Positions 12,301 to 25,006 of a DNA stretch of 64,000 nt are shown piece after piece. The notes beneath the pieces are model-generated. The model did not search any database. It had not been told where the DNA came from and saw only the letters and a program-made list of their open reading frames with translations. A program made the position numbers and the translations under genes. The first letter of the stretch is position 1. The number at the start of each line of letters is the position of its first letter. The stretch spans positions 2,485,001 to 2,549,000 of the forward strand of contig NC_134679.1 of assembly GCF_024713945.1 (NCBI RefSeq), read 5' to 3'. The stretch comes from Dermatophagoides farinae (Eukaryota > Arthropoda > Arachnida > Sarcoptiformes > Pyroglyphidae).

Positions 12301-13491
12301 ATATAATATTATCAAGGTAGTATTTAATAATGATTCAAACTTCATTTGGTGAGTTGGTGATGATGATGATAATGGTGATGATGATGAATGCGATATTTTT
12401 TTCATCTTGTTGAATAAACTTTCAACTCTTATTTGATTAGTTAGTATCATTATCATTATTATTATAGTATTATGAAAGATATATAGATACACTTTATATG
12501 TTGTATAGTTATTTAGGATTTGGATATAATGTTTTCAAGCATGAATGAATCAAAAAAAAAGTGTTCAAATGTTGTCTATATTTTTTTTTCTTCATTTCTC
12601 TCTCTCTCTCCGAATTTTTGATTTTTTTCCGAATCACAACTACTCCATCCTTATCTATATATCATATCGTTTCAAAGTCTAAATTGAACTAAACCAAACT
12701 GAATTGAACAATAGTGGAAAAAAAAATTTTTTTTTCGTTGTTTTTTTTCGCTTTGCTTTATTTCGCTCAAATCATCATCATCATCATCATCAGTCTAATG
12801 AAAACCAAGACCCAAAATCTATACATATGTGTGTTTGTGTTTCTCTTTTTGAATCGGTTATAGATTTCTGTTATATAAGCCAAATATATATGAATTTATG
12901 AACTGATAAATGAATAAATAAATGACCCGATGATATTGACTTGTGACTATTATTAACCCAATGACAACATGATGTGTGTGTGTGTGTGTGTGTGTGCATG
13001 CAACACTTTTCAAGAAAAAAAGTGAAAAAAATTCAACGAAAAATCTTTTGGAAAATTCAATCATTTTTTTCAAATATTCAGAAAGAAATATCAATCAATT
13101 TGATTTTATCATTTTCTGTGAATCCATTTCCTCACTGTAAATAATGAATTTTAATCAATAAAATTTTTGACGAGTGCAAATTCTCAAAACATTTTTTTTC
13201 TTCGCTTTCAGCCATTATTATCGATGAAAGTATTGATTAATTCATAATATATTATGCTGTGATATGATTATCGTCATACCCCTTTTTTTCATGTATTATT
13301 TTGATTTGAGAGTTAGTTATTTTTTTTTAAATTTCACGTACTCAAATAAAACGCACTATTCATCCATATTTATTCAAATCAATTCATTTGGACAAATACT
13401 TACACTCAAACAGACACACACACACACACATATATATATATAGTCGTCAAACAACAAACCAACGTAACCAATCAGTCGATTTTCCATCATC
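6311..13491. other. Gene-poor, microsatellite-rich stretch (about 7.2 kb)
   Basis: I see no gene I can support on either strand. The stretch holds many short (ATG/CAT)n tracts, for example near 7110-7132, 9990-10016 and 10430-10442. CA/TG runs lie near 7198-7220 and 12972-12996, CAA/GTT tracts near 10780, and long T/A homopolymers throughout. A GGTC/GATC palindromic tract lies at 8702-8727. Frames of 60-136 codons here are made of simple sequence (poly-Phe, poly-Lys, poly-His, poly-Ile) and lack family features. It could hold regulatory DNA or a distant untranslated exon of the TMEM53-like gene. Confidence 0.6.
12972..12996. repeat. (TG)n dinucleotide microsatellite
   Basis: A TG run of about 12 units, in the gene-poor region. 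Confidence 0.85.
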
Positions 13492-15409
13492 ATGATATCC
13501 ATTCTATTGTACAGCATTCTATTCATTCTTCCATTGATCGTCATTGCTTTGTTCGTCTTTAATCGACGTATCAACAGGTGTGATAATAATCATCATCGAA
13601 TCATTCAACGAATAATAAATATTTTTAATATCTGTTTATTTTTCTTTTGATTTGATTCGAATATTTGTTTTTATTTCATTCAAATCGATTAACAAGATAA
13701 CTATATTAATATTTCTTGAAATTTTTATTTTCAAATATAAAATTTCGTCTCTTTTTCTTCAATTGCTCTCCAATTTTTCTTTTTTTTTTTTTTTGATTTA
13801 AAAACTTTATAAATAGCCTAATATTACATGTTACAACATTTTGAAACTTTGCCATCGATCGAATCAAATAATTTAACTTACAGTCAATTAAGGGTATTTA
13901 GAGGTTCAGGCAATCCATTTTGGGGGGGGGGAATGGGATTGAATAGAGTAAATCTAGTAGTCTCCTCTGTGTGTTTGTTCGTTTATTTCCTATGTTTTTT
14001 TTCTCAATCCTATATATTTATATCATTAAGCCTAAATGTACTTTGATGATGATGAAACTAGTTCTCTTTCTTTATGTTGTATAATACTTTATTTCTTTTT
14101 GAATTGAGAATTGATCCAAATATCTATTTTTCTCCCTATAAGCCCTTTTTCATCATCATCATCATCATCATCAACTACATCACAAATGGATCTAAACACG
14201 ATGACAACGTTTCGTTCATTATTGTTGGGTGTTGTTAATAATAAAGCATCATTTCTACAGAATGAAGATGTTACTTGCTTCTATCATCACCATAATCATC
14301 ATCATCACAGTGGTGGTAATGGCGTTGGTGACAACGATGAAAATTCAGACAATACGACATCATCATCTTCGGCCAATAAACAGCAACGAATGGCTAACAA
14401 TAATAAAAATGTTGATGTTTCTCAATTCAAGGTATATTGAATACATTATTCATTGTTTATATATGTGATAAAAAAAGTAGCATAATTGATTTGGATTCAT
14501 TTTTTTATTTTAGTCGATCAATATTGACTATTTATCAGCTAGTAATTTTTCCTTTCATCCATGTCATTTGAACGTTAATGTTGATGAATCATCGAAAAAA
14601 TCCTTACTGGTCTTATTTGCATGGCTATTCGCCAAAGAACGGCATCTGGACAAATATCGTCGCCTTTACATGGAACAAGGTTTTGATGTATTGACTATTA
14701 AAGTGAATGTAAAAGATTTCATCATACCGGCGGTCGGAAGCCAAGTAATTGCATCGCAAGCAGTACAATTTATCAAAGAACATGAACAAGATTATTTTTC
14801 ACTTGTGTTTCATGCATTCTCGGTTGGTGCCTATCAAATGGGCGAATTATTAGTCATGTTGAATCAGGAGCACAATAAAGATGTGAAGAATACAGCGAGA
14901 AAATTGTTAAAAGGTAAATAATGAATGAGTTTTGGATATTAAAATTTTCAAGCCTTAAAATTTTTGACGGTCATCGTTAATCCTTAATCCTTAATAATGA
15001 CAACACAGGCATGATATATGATTCAGCTGCTGATATCAACGAAGCTCCGATCGGACTTTCGAAGGCAACAACAACAAATCCATTACTACAATGGGCCATA
15101 TGTTTGCTATTGAGTGCACATTTCCGTTTTTGTTATAATCTAGCTACACGCCATTATTTAGCATCATCGGAAGCATTACACCAGAATGAATTCCATTGTC
15201 CATCATTGGTATTTTTATCAAAAGATGATGTTGTCGTCAACTATGTTGATCAATTTAAAACGGCGGAAAAATGGCAAAAGAGAGGCATCAGCGTAACGAT
15301 GAAATGTTGGGATCATTCTCCTCATGTTAGTCATTTTTTCAAACATCCCGATGAATATCGATCGTCGTTGATTGAATTTCTTAACAAAAATGTCATCGAC
15401 CATCAATAA
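13492..15409 (+). CDS. TMEM53-like (DUF829) alpha/beta-hydrolase-fold protein
   Basis: Exons at 13492-13577, 14143-14431, 14514-14913 and 15009-15409 give 391 residues in frame. The last two exons carry the recognisable domain: LVLFAWLFAKERHLDKY, the nucleophile-elbow-like HAFSVGAYQ, the SKDDVVV acidic turn and the WDHSPHVSHF histidine, in the order expected for DUF829/TMEM53. Family knowledge: vertebrate TMEM53 is a nuclear-envelope protein affecting BMP-SMAD signalling; enzymatic activity is unproven. Exon 2 encodes a low-complexity Ser/His/Asn linker. The first exon encodes a hydrophobic helix, MISILLYSILFILPLIVIAL, that would be a membrane anchor. It is inferred from phase agreement (AG joined to C) and from good donor and acceptor sites. 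If it is wrong, translation would start at 14186 with MDLNTMTTF. An AATAAA follows the stop near 15457. Confidence 0.82.
13578..14142 (+). other. Inferred first intron of the TMEM53-like gene
   Basis: Bounded by GTGTGA and a pyrimidine-rich TTTTTCTCCCTATAAG. It contains a G9 run near 13922-13930 and another possible ATG frame at 13828 that ends with a splice-donor-like GTATTT. No other gene was seen. Confidence 0.45.
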
Positions 15410-15990
15410 CAACAACAATAATAATGATGATGATGAGGACAGCGAAAAAGAATGTCAATAAAAAAAAATCATCATATACATCATCATCATAAGATAATAT
15501 TGATTGATAAATTATTGAAGTTTTTATTGATAAAAATCGATAATAATGTTCTAAACTAAACTCGTGACAATATACTCTTTGAATTTATTTTTTTTTTTTG
15601 GTTTTGTTTTTTCTTAATTCATTATCTACTTTTTTTTAATCATGTAAATCATTTTGTTTTTATTATTATTTTCTGTTTAGAATTTGTTAAGAATTTATTA
15701 TTATATCAATTTCAGTATTTTTTTTCTTCTGCTTAATTTTCTACATAATTCTTTCGTCCAGCTGGTTATGTATAACAAAAAAAAATGGACAATCCAAACA
15801 AAAATAATAAGTTATTATTAATTTGAATATTTTGTACATTTTTATTTTTTTTTCATTATGAAAATATAGTAGAGTAAAATTAAAATTTAATTTTTTTTTG
15901 CATCTCAATATTTTTGATTCGATAAATGTTGTAGAAAAAAAATATGCGCTTTTGGCACAAGATCAAAGATGTTTATTTGCCTTTCCACTT
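15410..15990. other. Convergent 3' flanks
   Basis: No gene was seen. AATAAA lies near 15457 for the upstream + gene, and TTTATT (15971-15976) may be the minus-strand polyadenylation signal of the chitin-binding gene. The rest is T/A-rich. Confidence 0.45.
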
Positions 15991-16899
15991 TTAGTAATCA
16001 ACATCAGCATCCAATTGATCACAAACATTTTCGTTGATATTTTCTTCTACTGGAACACAAACTTTGTATTGTTCATCAAAAATCAATGTCGATGGATTAC
16101 ATTCGAAAAGTGTGCGTGAAAATCCACCTCTTGTTCCAGTTTTATGGCAACGATAGAATTTATGACAATCGTTTGGATTTCGAAAATAGCCTTCATCATC
16201 ACAAATCAATGGTTTTGTCCATTCTGGTGGCATTTCCTGTGAAAACCTGTTTATATCGGTTGATTGAATTCGTTGTTTGGCTCGTTTAGAATTGGGAAAC
16301 AATTCTGGCTTAGCTTTGCAACAATTGTGTTCACAATACTATTATAAAAATAATAAATATAGTTTAATTAATTTATCATCTAAACAAACATAGTAGATTA
16401 CTACTCACATGAAATGGACCACATCTAGTTCCGGATTCCATGAATTGTTCGAAAATTTCTACTTCATCATGACATTGTACAATAGAATCTTTCAATGAAA
16501 TATGTGGTGGATATGAACGTATAACATTTGTCTCTTCTTTTTCCTCAGGCAACTCTTCATCAACGCACAAGCCACATTCAATTTTGCATGGATTATGATA
16601 GGTATTTTGGCCGATAAAACTTAAATTTGCCGTTCCTGTACTATTGAATCGAGAAAATAATGCTTTACAACGTGATGATCGATCTTGTGGTGTTATGTAT
16701 GGTGTTGGATAAGCTGATTATTATCAAAAATGAAATTCCATTAGATTAAATTACAGAAAATAAATCAAAATCACATACAAACTTCTTCAGGTCGATATCC
16801 TGGACAATGTTGTTGTGTTTGGCCAAACGATAGATAAATCTGTGACAAAACCGATGTGACAATAAACAGGTAGGGTCTAAATGATGATGTAAAATACAT
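15991..16899 (-). CDS. Secreted Cys-rich protein with C-terminal chitin-binding type-2 (CBM14) domain
   Basis: Three exons, 16899-16779, 16713-16409 and 16338-15991, give 257 residues. An N-terminal hydrophobic segment (PYLFIVTSVLSQIYLSF, about residues 9-25) is a signal peptide. The C-terminal exon has the CBM14/peritrophin-A pattern: ICDDEGYFRNPNDCHKFYRC, then FECNPSTLIFDEQYKVC and a final Cys in ENVC. Aromatic residues sit at the expected sites of this six-Cys domain. The middle (about 35-150) is also Cys-rich (CKIECGLC, CGPFHYCEHNCC) with an acidic stretch, and matches no domain I know. Family knowledge: such proteins bind chitin in cuticle or peritrophic matrix outside the cell. Introns are 65-70 bp. 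The role in cuticle versus gut is not decided by the sequence. Confidence 0.85.
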
Positions 16900-17735
16900 G
16901 GCTAGATAAGTTTAAATCTTGATTATAACAAAATTGTATTGAAACGTTCTACTTTTCGAAGATATTGGAATGGAATGAATGAAATAGAAAAATGACAGTG
17001 GTCGCCGAATCGACCATGATATATTTCAACGTGGAACATTTCGAATAAAAATCTATTTGGTACGATAATGATAAAAGAGAAACCTGCTAGTTCATTATGC
17101 ACCTGACATAAAGATTAATTTTTTTTGTTTCTTTTTTTCTTCTAGTTCATCATGAATTTATTTTTAGATTTAGCCATGATTAACTTCATCTGAATAGATT
17201 CAAGAACATCGTTATATTGTGGCCGCCATGGTGGCCACGACCAGTTTCTTTTTTCTTTTCTTTTTTCATTGCTTCAACAACAATAATGGTGATCCATCGA
17301 ACGATGACCTTGTTCAATGTTTTATTTGGATCAGCATCATCATCTCAGTTTTTGTGATAATAAATTCGAATAGAAAACATTATGGATAGGACATATTGGA
17401 AAAAAGTTATGATTTGATTGTAGACATTGTAAACTCAAAAAAATTATAATCAAAATGTTGATCGAGAGAAATGTTGAAAAATTTCCAATTTTTATTTTTA
17501 CTTCATAATCATCATCAAATATTTGACCTAAAGAAAACCTTGAATGTTTTCACGTCCTTCAACGACAACATTCGATGTCCCAGCGCTAAGACCGTTCGAA
17601 TGGCGTTGATCTAGATCGAATGTATCACATCAAGCTCACCAAGTGAATAGAGTTATAAACAAAACAAAAAATATATTTCATTTGAATATATTTGATTTAA
17701 TTTTTATCAAATCAATAAAATTATCATCATAATAA
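16900..17735. other. Intergenic between the chitin-binding and ZIP genes
   Basis: This is the upstream region of the chitin-binding gene and the downstream flank of the ZIP gene. A short GC-richer palindromic stretch, GTGGCCGCCATGGTGGCCAC, lies near 17220. No gene was seen. Confidence 0.45.
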
Positions 17736-19266
17736 TCATTCGGATTCGGAAAAGCTAAATGCAATCAAAGCCATGAGAAGAAAGCCAACAAATAGTAATG
17801 ATATTTTTCGTAGTTTCAATGATAATGGTTCATTATGATTAAAGTGATTGGCATGGTCATGATCAACATTACCATTGCCATAAAGATCAATATCGGTCAA
17901 TTGTTCATCATTTGATGATTGTCGCGTTGTCGTATTATTTTGTATACGATTTGGTCTTTGCTGATGATTATTGTGAATTTTATTATTATGATTATGGTGT
18001 TGTGCATCACCGTTATGTATAAATTCTTCGGGTATCAATTCGAAAAAAGTAACATGAATAAAGGTTCCTGCTGCAAAGCCCTGAAAGATTGCCGAAACGA
18101 AACGTCCAATATGACCAGGAGTATAGCCAATAAGAATGCCTAAAAGATTTCCGAGTGGTATGTTTAGTGAAAATACGGTGGCAAATTTCAAATGTGTTGT
18201 CATCTGAATCGTATCTTGTTGAAGACGAACGGCATTTAGGCCAAGTGCCAAAGCGACCAAGCATTCATGTAGAATGATACCAATAAACAAATGAATAGCT
18301 GTCTTAAGATTTGTTTGTAAACCTAGGGCCATGCCTAAATTGTGATTGAAATGAAATAGACATTAAAATTAGAATGAGAAAACAATTAAAGAATTACAAC
18401 CTTCAAATAATGAATGTACGCTTGTTGCAAACATCAGGATAAAAAACGAAAACATCGAATCGTTACGGCTTTGCAATTGATCAACATTCAAATGATGATG
18501 GCCATGGTGATGATGATCATTCAATCTATTGTGATCATGACTAGTTGAAGGTACTCTGGAAGCATCGCTTCGAAGTAATGTTGAATTGGGTGATTGATGG
18601 CTTACAATGCCATTTGCAGGCACATCGTTGGAATTGAGAAGCAGCTCTTCTTCATGATTATCCGAACGCTGATCGATCTTTCATTTTGAAAAAACCATAA
18701 TTAAATTTCAACCAAAATTTATGTACATTATTACAAACCGTTTCCTCATCAAGATGCAAAACGGGCACTCTATCACTTCCTGATTGTGAGCCATTAAAAC
18801 AGCTTGAAAGAAAATTCTCCAGAAATAAAACCAAAAATAGACCACAAATGATGCTGAATTGGCCAACCGAGAATGAACCAAATAAATTTTTTAACGATGG
18901 AAAATCCTTGATCAAACTATCAAATTCATTTTCTACACAGGGCACTAAACTCAGAAAGCAAACACCAAGAAAAACGCCGGCCGATATGCAATTACAATAG
19001 GAAAGCCAACGTTTCCAACGATTTTTTTGTTGACGATGATCATGGGATTCTATAGATGAATGAAAAACGGTCAAATCACTCCAATGATAGGATTGTTGAT
19101 TATAATCAGTTTCATTGTTTTCCGAATTATTCGGCAAACCTTGTTGTAGTTTACGACGACGAATAAAAATAACAATAGGCAATAGATATGAAATGAATGT
19201 CGCAAAAAACATGGCTACGGCAAAGAATGCCTGCCATAATAATGAACCAACATCGTAATGATCCAT
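17736..19266 (-). CDS. ZIP-family zinc transporter (SLC39A1/2/3-like)
   Basis: Exons 19266-18739, 18677-18401 and 18334-17736 join to 467 residues. Family knowledge: ZIP proteins move Zn2+ (sometimes Fe2+) into the cytosol across the plasma membrane through eight helices. Seen: three N-terminal helices, then a long cytosolic loop with a His cluster (NDHHHHGHHH, in the middle exon). TM4 is split by intron 2, with SVHSLFEG before it and MALGLQTN after it. TM5 has the metal-site motif HECLVALALG. A second His/Asn-rich loop lies between TM6 and TM7 and is unusually long for the subfamily. The C-terminus ends in a last helix, LLFVGFLLMALIAFSF. The His-x-x-x-Glu pattern of TM4-TM5 places it in subfamily II. 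Membrane orientation is inferred from the family. Confidence 0.93.
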
Positions 19267-19872
19267 ACATTAGATTTCGTTGATTACATGATGAGATGGT
19301 CCATTATTAGTACAATATGGACAATGTCTAAAAATTGTTAACGTGGAATCTATTCTTTTGGTATATACCCATCAATACAATCAATGGTGATTGTTCATTC
19401 TAACAGACAGACGACGCAACACCTGAATAAACACAAAAACATTGTATCCTCTTTTGTGGATAGACCCCTGAATTATGCCGAATTTAAAATCAAATTCAAA
19501 TTTTATTGGCATACCAATTGATAAACATAATATATTTCTTTTTATTTTACAATTTAATAAGCAATTTGAACATAGAAATAAATGAATAATAAAGTATGTG
19601 AATCAAAGTGGAGGCAAAAAGAGAATGATAAGACATTTTTCGTAAAAGAAACGAAAAAGATTCTACAATCATAATATAAATATTACAATCAATCAGAAGT
19701 AAAATGGAGTAAGATATAGTGTTTTATACTAACATAAGTAATCTCTCATCAATAATAAAATAAATCAAGAAATTCATCAATTAGGTTAAATTCATTAGTA
19801 AATTGATTATATTTAGCATTTTTATGTATAATAGGGTCCACTCATCAAAGATGCTTCAATAATATTTTTCAT
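19267..19872. other. Intergenic between the ZIP and Drp1 genes
   Basis: Both neighbours read leftwards, so this is the ZIP promoter side and the Drp1 3' flank. It is AT-rich and no gene was seen. Confidence 0.45.
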
Positions 19873-22426
19873 CTACCAAATATGCGTCTCGCGAATTTCT
19901 CCAATTATAATGTTTGCTCGTTGTAATGCCTATGAGACAAATAAAAAAAAATTCAATCGGTTAATTTGAAAATATCAAACAACAATGAAATTGTTACCTT
20001 GAGCATTTCATTAGCCTCTTGACGGCGGATGGCAATCTGATCTGATTCTTTCAATAAATAATCAAAATTTTCTTGTTTATATAAATGTGTAACCAATTCT
20101 GATTGAAGGTTATCTTTAACATAGTTGACCAAAAAATGCATTATGGATTTCGGTACGGAATCTTGAATGTTTTTTCTAATGATCAAAAAATATGAGCGAA
20201 TAAGACGTTCAATTACTTGACAGTCATGTTCTTCTTTCGGCGTAAGTTTTCTAACGTTCGTCGTGCTGGGCTGTATAGAAATTTTTCCATTAGATTTTAT
20301 CGATTAGAAAGACATGTCATCAAACTTACCACTTCTGGAAGTAGATTTACTGATTTAACAGGAGATGCTATCGGAGTGTTCGCATTAGTAGAACTTTGTG
20401 ATGATGTTTCAACATCATTCACATTGTTATTTAATGTTTCGCCTTTATTCGATACGAATGATCGAAACAGATTTGGTTGACTTCCACTAAACGCCGAATT
20501 GGGTTTTGCAAACGTTTGATTCTGGACATTATGCTGTTGCATATTCTGCATGAATGTCATATCATTGTTCAACATTTTTGGCTGTTGTTGTTGATGCCGT
20601 TGTTGATCAAATTCTTTGTTGGTTTGTTTCGTCTGTTTGTTAAACAATGAACTGACCAATTGAGCATCATGAAAATCTGGATGTTTTGTATTAATGTACG
20701 CCAATTCAATGCCGACAATATTTTCTACCATGTCATTAGTCGTAGGCAGACGTCGTCGCAATAATTGTGTAACAACATCGACGATTTTTTCATGAAGTTT
20801 TGGAAAACGTAACATTTCTTGCTGAATATATGAGTTAGAAAAATCCATTGAAATAAATAAAGATAATAAACCTACCTGAACTTCAGTACCACAATGTTGA
20901 ATGATACGTTGCATCTCTTCATGAACCAATTCTACACATCGAAGACTTGGTTCTTCCAAACGACGAATCTGTCGCTTGACCAATAATTCGAATGATACTT
21001 CGGGTATAAACAATGCTGGACGAGTACCCTTTTCATTTGAGATAACAATGAATAATAATAAAAAGTGTAAAATTAAAATGACTTTATTCAACACTTACAG
21101 TAGCATTGCGAATAGCCGTTAAGATATCGATAGTAGTTAGGCCAGATAAAGGATGTATAGAATCTAAAGTACGGCTAAATGTCTCATGAAAAATATAACA
21201 GATTCGAGCACCACCACAAAGTTCGGCCGTTTCAATATTATTAGCGGTACCTTCGATTGTCGAACAATATGATGATGCAAATTTGGTTATTATTTGCAAC
21301 AAAGTTTGACCCTTTAACGATTTTGAATTAGAAAAGCAAAGAAAAATGTTAAAAACAAAATGCTTACTTTGTCATCGATAGCCATTCCATAGGAATTCAT
21401 AACCGATTGAAATTGTGAGATGAGCATATTAACACGAGTTTTCAATTCTGGCAAACAATCGCGAATGTGATGCATCAAGAGCTAAAGATTAAGCAAAACA
21501 ATAATTACAATTAATTTTTTTGTAATTATTAAAAATTACAAAAAAAATATTACCCTATTCAAAGTTTTGGCTAAATACATTGTCCCATTACGGTTGGCCA
21601 AAGAAGGATATTTTCTTTGCAGAAAAATAGCCTCATCCTTTAATGCATCTTCAATGGATTTCTTATTGATTATGTCTTGTTGTGATCGACACACACAACC
21701 GATGATGCCTAATTTTACTGGAATTATACGACCACATAATACATCAATGGCATCTGTACCAGCATCCATAAGATCTAATTTGGTCACCACTGAAAGCGTA
21801 CGTCGTCCATCTTTATCAACTTCACGAGCAATTTTCAATGCTTCTGAAGTTGCAAAATCTGTGTTTGCCGGTGTTACAGCCAATATTATTGAATTTGGAT
21901 TCGATATATATGATAAAATCATTTCGCGTGTTTGTTGTTCAATATCCAATGGTTGATCACCAACTGGAATTTTGGTTATACCCGGTAAATCGACTAGAGT
22001 CAAATTAACAACTCGATAAGAGTATATTTTCAAATTAATTGGTTCTGGAGAAATTCCCTTATTATTTCCAGTGATTCGTTCAGTCTCAGCTTCAATCTCT
22101 CGTCGTACATCTTCAAAATCGGAATACACTTTGTTTTTAGTATGTAAAAACTTGGCCCATTCATCAAGATTCATGGTTCCTTCGGATACATCGCGTATTG
22201 ATTTATCCTCTTTATCGACATATTGTAATTGCAATATCAACGGACGGCGAGTGACGATTCCGGCACCACGAGGTAAAAAATCACGTCCAACAATCGATTC
22301 CAATACGGAAGATTTTCCCGATGATTGCGTACCAACGACAACAATCTGTGGCAGCTGAATACTTTCGGCACCGATCGTATTGAATACATCTTGTAGTTTA
22401 TTTATGATTGGTATTAGTGATTCCAT
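19873..22426 (-). CDS. Drp1: Dynamin-1-like GTPase (Drp1), mitochondrial and peroxisomal fission
   Basis: Seven exons (22426-21554, 21481-21368, 21311-21099, 21028-20876, 20821-20330, 20270-19998, 19929-19873) give 724 residues, close to the 700-740 usual for the family. Family knowledge: a cytosolic GTPase that oligomerises around mitochondria and peroxisomes and constricts them. Seen: G1 P-loop [13 protein letters not shown], switch-I threonine in [13 protein letters not shown]3 DLPGITKIP and G4 [10 protein letters not shown]. The stalk has [17 protein letters not shown] and [15 protein letters not shown] variable B-insert is rich in Gln/Asn and Ser, and the GTPase effector domain ends [10 protein letters not shown]. 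There is no PH or Pro-rich domain, which separates Drp1 from classical dynamin. Introns are 47-62 bp. The start at 22426 ([15 protein letters not shown]) matches the conserved N-terminus; upstream in-frame Met codons belong to the leader. Confidence 0.97.
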
Positions 22427-23524
22427 TTTTTTCCCAATTCTTTCAACGTTGATTATAAATGCGATGTTAATCAACTGTAAAAAACGTAAAGTTTTACAGC
22501 TGATAATTAAATTTGTTGATAATTTCAAATAATAAACATTGAATTCATTAACAAATTAAAAGTGGAATAACAATGAATGATGAATGAATAAAAAATGAAA
22601 AATTCTCAAAAAATTTTATCACGAGGTGAATTTCACATGGAATAAAACAAGTTATCCTTGATTTCAACGACGATTCGAGTCCATTTTCAAACTGTATTGA
22701 ATCAATTTTTTTATTGTCTTCATACACCAATATGCTATATCGACCCCATTGGGATGCAGAATGATTTGTGAAAAATTCGGTCCAGATTTTTTTTTTTGCC
22801 ACAATCAAATCGTATTGGCAATACACAAACACAGACACACACACTCGGAAATAACAGAAAAAAATATTAAAATATATACGCAGTAGATAAAAATTTTATT
22901 TAGGGTCAAAAAATCAAAAATTAATGATAATGATGTAATTGATGATTGTGATTTGGTAGCAATTTGACCTTATTAAAATAAAAAATGATGTAGTTTATTT
23001 TTTAAACGATAGATGGCGAGTTAAACACCATGGGTGGGTTAAACATGCATGCATGTAATTGCATATTACTCGCGAGCATTTGTTTTATTTAACTTGTGTG
23101 TGTGTGTGTGTATTGTGTGTTTTCAATTTCATATAAATTGTTTCCGAATTTCTATTTCACTCATCCAAAAAAAAAAACTTTAGTCATTAGCATACATAAA
23201 ATTTGCCATCAAATTTCAATTCAATCATAATTAATTTGTATGAGTGTTTTATCTCAAAAACAAATCCCCTTGATTGATTTACTGCCCATCAACAAAAACA
23301 TTCGAACAATTAAAAAAATCACCCTAATTAAACGTTTAGTGTGTTTTGTCTTGTAGATCAATTTCAAAAGGTAACATTTTTCTATTTTTTCTTGTTTCAC
23401 AATAATTTAATTATTTGAATTTGATTTGAAATTTTAATTTGCACATTATATTAGAACAGCAGTATTTAATCAAATTTTCATCAAGTTTTTGTTGTGGAAT
23501 AATTCGAAAAGAAACTATTGAGCC
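22427..23524. promoter_or_regulatory. Head-to-head region between Drp1 and makorin
   Basis: This 1.1-kb divergent intergenic region must hold both promoters. It contains a TG run near 23094-23111 and the palindromic CATGCATGCATG near 23044. No coding sequence was seen; a 98-codon minus-strand frame here looks random. Confidence 0.45.
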
Positions 23525-25006
23525 ATGTTCAAACAGCTTCTTTGTCGGTGAGCAATGAATCCTTTTTACTTATTAATTCGATCCAATTAGAACTTCTTTT
23601 TTTTGTTATATATCGATAGTTTTTTCCAGCAAGGAGCTTGTGCTTATGGTGATGGTTGTCTGTATTCACATAATCCAAACGAAGCAGTACCTATTCCCGA
23701 AGATGTATGCATCTTTTTTCTTCGTTCAAATTGTATGTATGCACAAGGTTGTTCAAGAAAACATTGTACCATAGAGGAAATTGTTCAACAACGTGTCAAT
23801 AGTGATGATACTCAACAAGCTAAAAAAGATGAAGGCCAAACATCAAATGAAGTAACTCAAGACGCAACAGCGGCTGAGATCAATACCAATACTGATTCAT
23901 CAAAAGACGCTGTTGTTGCAGCTATTAATACTTTGACATTGTCTTCGTCAGCTGTGAACGAGGCAATCGCATCTACTAGCCAAAATACATCATTGTTGCA
24001 AAACGATGCATCCACTTCGAATAGATCTTATGCATCAGCAGCTCAAAATGGTTTCGAAGAAAATGACACAAATCGTGCATCGCTTCCATTGTGTACGTTT
24101 TTTCAATCTCATGGATTCTGTGTCTATCAGAATTGTCGATCAATTCATGGCGAATTATGTGATCTGTGTGGATTTTATTCCTTACATCCATATAATAAAC
24201 AACAAAGTGATCTCCATCGATCGGTAATTTTTTGCTTTAAATTTAATCAAAAATTATTATTAATGAATATCTTATTGATAATAGGAATGTATCAAAGAAC
24301 ATGAAGAATCAATGGAACTATCGTTTGCTTATGCACGAAGTAAAGAACTAACCTGTGCCATTTGTTTGGATGTTGTTGTGGAAAAAGAACCACGTGCACA
24401 ACGACGATTTGGCATTCTTGAAAATTGTTCTCATGTTTATTGTATTGAATGTATTAGGAAATGGCGTAACGCACAGGATATGGACAAGAAAAATAAACGA
24501 AATTGTCCACAATGTCGAGTCAAATCGGATTTTATCATACCGAGTCAATATTTTTATGATGACCAAACACAAAAGGCAAAATTGATTGAAGACTATAAAA
24601 AAGCTTTAGGGTATGTTGTGTGGATGTTTAGAATCGTACATTTTTTTCTGAAAAACTAAATTGACATTTTTACAGATCCAAACATTGTAAATATTTCAGA
24701 CGTGGTCGTGGAAATTGCCCATTTGAAGGTGCCTGTTTTTATAAACATCAATATGAAGATGGTCGTATGGCCGTATTACCAAAGCCATCGAAAAATCGAC
24801 ATCGTATAGATCGAGTTGATTTTTTGCCATTTATTTTTCTTGACGTTAGTATTTGTTTTACGAGTATTTTTAGTCTTACCATATTTTTCCATTAATAATA
24901 GGACGCATTTCCTGAATTTGATGATGATTATTTATCAGCATCGGATATTGATTTTCTCGATTATGATGACGACGACGATGATGATGATTGGCAATATCAT
25001 TTGTAA
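23525..25006 (+). CDS. Makorin-type RING-CCCH E3 ubiquitin ligase
   Basis: Exons 23525-23547, 23620-24223, 24285-24610, 24676-24844 and 24902-25006 give 408 residues. Domains in order: CCCH finger 1 ([20 protein letters not shown]), CCCH 2 ([20 protein letters not shown], unusual in ending with Lys-His-Cys), an Ala/Thr/Ser linker and CCCH 3 ([19 protein letters not shown]). Next come the makorin Cys-His motif ([16 protein letters not shown]), a C3HC4 RING ([13 protein letters not shown] through [10 protein letters not shown]), a last CCCH finger ([21 protein letters not shown]) and an acidic tail. Family knowledge: makorins bind RNA and ubiquitinate partners; in Drosophila they regulate germline translation. 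A tiny 23-nt first coding exon is needed to complete finger 1. An AATAAA at 25528-25533 is a candidate polyadenylation signal. Confidence 0.95.

Noticed and set aside
13816-13893. Possible exon MLQHFETLPSIESNNLTYSQLR between TMEM53-like exons
   Set aside because: It has acceptor- and donor-like ends, but its phase fits neither the preceding nor the following exon, and a stop lies just upstream in frame.
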